A stretch of DNA of 8,624 bases from an uncultured Selenomonadales bacterium (GTDB lineage: Bacteria > Bacillota_C > Negativicutes > Selenomonadales > Selenomonadaceae), in assembly GCA_937916025.1 (NCBI GenBank), contig CALGGX010000375.1:1-8624 (forward strand). Reading direction: 5' to 3'. This document shows, in pieces, positions 7,501 through 8,624 of this stretch. The translations under genes were made by a program, and so were the position numbers. Position 1 is the stretch's first letter. Every line of letters begins with the position of its first letter. The notes under the pieces are model-generated. The model saw only the letters and a list, made by a program, of their open reading frames with translations. It did no database searches and had not been told where the DNA came from.

Positions 7501-8624
7501 AACTTCATGCAGGCGAAGGCGGCAGTACGCTCGACGGCGGCGCAGGTACCGATAAACTCTACGGCGGCGCGGGCAATGATGTTTTCGTTTATTCGATCGG
7601 GAGCGGCTCGGATTATATCTACAATTATGACGGCGAGAACGACGTTATTCAGATCATGGAAGACAACTTCTCGCTCGATGAAAGCAACTTTCGCGATAAC
7701 GGGCGAAATACGATCATCAAGATTGGAAGCAATCGGCTGACGCTTGTCAATCCGAGCGGTCATATCGTCGTAACGGATATTGACGGAGATACAATCGCGA
7801 CGTATAACGAGCCGTTGCCGGACGGCGTCGAATACAATTCAAACAAGACGAAATTGACGATAGCCGACGATGCGGATCTGGGTTCGGATAATGTTTTTGA
7901 CATGGCAACGCTCGCAAGCAATTTGAAGGAGATCGATGCGAGCGCGTATGAAGGCGATGTGGTGTTGGTCGGCGGCTCGAAGGCTGACATATTGCGCGGC
8001 AGTGCGGGCAGCAGTTCGCTCGACGGCGGACTCGGCAACGATCAATTGTACGGCGGCACGGGCAGAGATACGTTCTGCTATACCGCGGGCGAGGGCTCGG
8101 ATTACATTTACAACTTCGACGGCAGTGACGACGAAAACGGCGATATCCTTCAGCTTTTCGGCGTGAATTCGATTGACGAGTCGAATATCAGAGAGAGCGG
8201 GCAGAACATCATCATCTCGCTCGGCAGCGAGCGATTGACATTGGTTGATGCGGTCGGGCAGGTAGAAATCATCGACGAGAACGAAATGGAATTGCTTCTG
8301 TACAATGCGAATTTGTCGAACGGTCTGTATTACAACACGAGCAAGACGAAGATGATGATTGCCGCAGATGCGGAATTGGAATCGCCGACGGTGAACGTAA
8401 GCGATTATGCACCGACGCTTCGAGATATCGACGCGAGTGCTTACGAAGGCGAGTTGGCATTGAACGGCGACTCGAAGGCGAACGAATTGTATGCGGGTAA
8501 GGTCGGAACGACGCTCAACGGCGGCGACGGCAATGATAAGCTCTACGGCAATACCGGCGCGGACGTGTTTATCTACTCTTACGGCGAAGGCAACGATCAG
8601 ATATACAGCTTCGATTCGACCAAC
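4563..8624 (+). CDS. Giant RTX repeat protein, continuation after the TGA, 3'-truncated (gene B, 3' section)
   Basis: This is the same frame as the 1422 gene: 1,354 codons without a stop to the last base. It has no ribosome binding site or convincing start near its 5' end, and the sequence opens in the middle of module 7, so it is not an independent gene. The remaining cores begin at gene B residues 1204, 1382, 1548, 1712, 1875, 2038, 2201 and 2366. From module 9 on the spacer changes to Y-N-x-N-K-T-x-L-T-V ... A-E-L-E-D ... M-E-T-L-S-N-N-L-R-x-I-D-A-S. The spacing settles to exactly 163 residues for three consecutive intervals (modules 11 to 14). Module 14 holds the only cysteine seen in either gene (codon 8076-8078, D-T-F-C-Y). 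Module 12 has a degenerate first nonapeptide (DGRAAADKLYGG). No catalytic domain or C-terminal tail is reached. If the TGA is an error, the full protein exceeds 2,401 residues, in the size range of giant type I-secreted adhesins. Confidence 0.85.
5938..6950 (+). repeat. Paired DNA repeats 981 bases apart (modules 10 and 12)
   Basis: A 32-base exact match (5938-5969 and 6919-6950) encodes D-M-E-T-L-S-N-N-L-R. At the same 981-base offset, 6127-6164 matches 7108-7145 with one mismatch in 38 and encodes G-G-G-N-D-Q-I-Y-N-Y-N-G. Modules 10 and 12 also share V-S-L/V in place of the usual F-x-Y aromatic, and D-G-R in the core. The constant offset of two module lengths indicates duplication or conversion of a two-module unit. 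Confidence 0.85.
6519..7042 (+). repeat. 35-base exact repeat 489 bases apart (modules 11 and 12)
   Basis: Bases 6519-6553 and 7008-7042 are identical over 35 bases and encode N-E-L-R-A-G-S-G-G-S-S-L just before the nonapeptide core. The spacing is exactly one 163-residue module. Related but diverged versions occur at the same point of modules 10 (R-A-G-S-G-G-A-T-M) and 13. This marks recent exchange or duplication between neighbouring modules. Confidence 0.88.

Larger units (their letters stand above)
1500..8624 (+). repeat. Array of 15 RTX modules in gene B
   Basis: The conserved D/N of the D-G core falls at 1680, 2145, 2616, 3078, 3564, 4053, 4548, 5031, 5565, 6063, 6555, 7044, 7533, 8022 and 8517. 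The intervals are 465, 471, 462, 486, 489, 495, 483, 534, 498, 492, 489, 489, 489 and 495 bases, all multiples of three. Each module has a strand ending in Gly-Asn, two to three GGxGxDxLx-type nonapeptides, an aromatic strand (usually IYNY/IFNY), a V-I-Q-L/V-x-G-V/D strand and an L-T-L/F-V-N-P-x-G hairpin. The last module is cut by the window end. Confidence 0.93.

Noticed and set aside
1422..8624. CRISPR or other non-coding direct-repeat array
   Set aside because: The repeats are long, diverged, spaced in multiples of three and fully explained by protein modules in one reading frame.
1..8624. RTX toxin, protease, lipase, mobile element or tRNA/rRNA gene
   Set aside because: There is no HExxH, GxSxG, acylation-type hydrophobic toxin domain, transposase motif, terminal inverted repeat or RNA-gene structure; all sequence after base 30 is accounted for by the two repeat genes.

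Overview
The window is almost entirely coding on the + strand. It holds two tandem genes for secreted-type calcium-binding RTX (repeats-in-toxin, beta-roll) proteins built from the same repeated module. The organism is most likely a Gram-negative (diderm) bacterium with type I secretion: both proteins are acidic and Gly/Asp/Asn-rich, have almost no cysteine, and the one visible N-terminus has no signal peptide. There is a strong AGGGGAGGT Shine-Dalgarno site, and G+C looks close to half by eye. A Negativicutes (Selenomonas-like) gut or rumen bacterium would fit, but that is a weak guess; no taxonomic marker gene is present. Raw sequencing adapter at the very start shows that this is an untrimmed assembly, probably metagenomic.

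Layout. Bases 1-30 are the 3' end of the Illumina TruSeq Read 1/universal adapter and are not biological. Bases 31-1407 are the 3' part of gene A (5' end missing): a 31-copy (Ala/Ser/Thr)-Asp dipeptide tract, a short Thr/Ser/Asp linker, two RTX modules, and a non-repeat C-terminal tail that is the best candidate for a type I secretion signal. Fourteen bases later, after a strong ribosome binding site, gene B starts at 1422. It runs in one frame to the last base (2,401 codons, still open) and carries 15 RTX modules of about 155-178 residues each. Its frame is broken once, by TGA at 4560-4562, in a position where sister modules carry glycine. As read, gene B is therefore a 1,046-residue product plus an open 1,354-codon continuation with no start signal of its own. 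The stop is either a base error or a real nonsense mutation.

How they work together. The two genes are paralogues with the same module plan: a spacer ending in a Tyr/Leu/Ile-Asp-Ala-Ser-like strand, an Ile/Leu-Gly-Asn strand, two to three calcium-binding nonapeptides, an aromatic strand (IYNY), a D-V-I-Q-L-x-G-V strand, then an L-T-L-V-N-P-x-G hairpin. They are probably co-transcribed and exported as surface or extracellular proteins (adhesin, S-layer-like or matrix). The sequence shows no toxin, protease, lipase or other catalytic domain. Gene B's modules change gradually along the gene, and long exact DNA repeats show recent one-module and two-module duplications in the 3' half. No RNA genes, mobile elements, CRISPR arrays or terminators were found.
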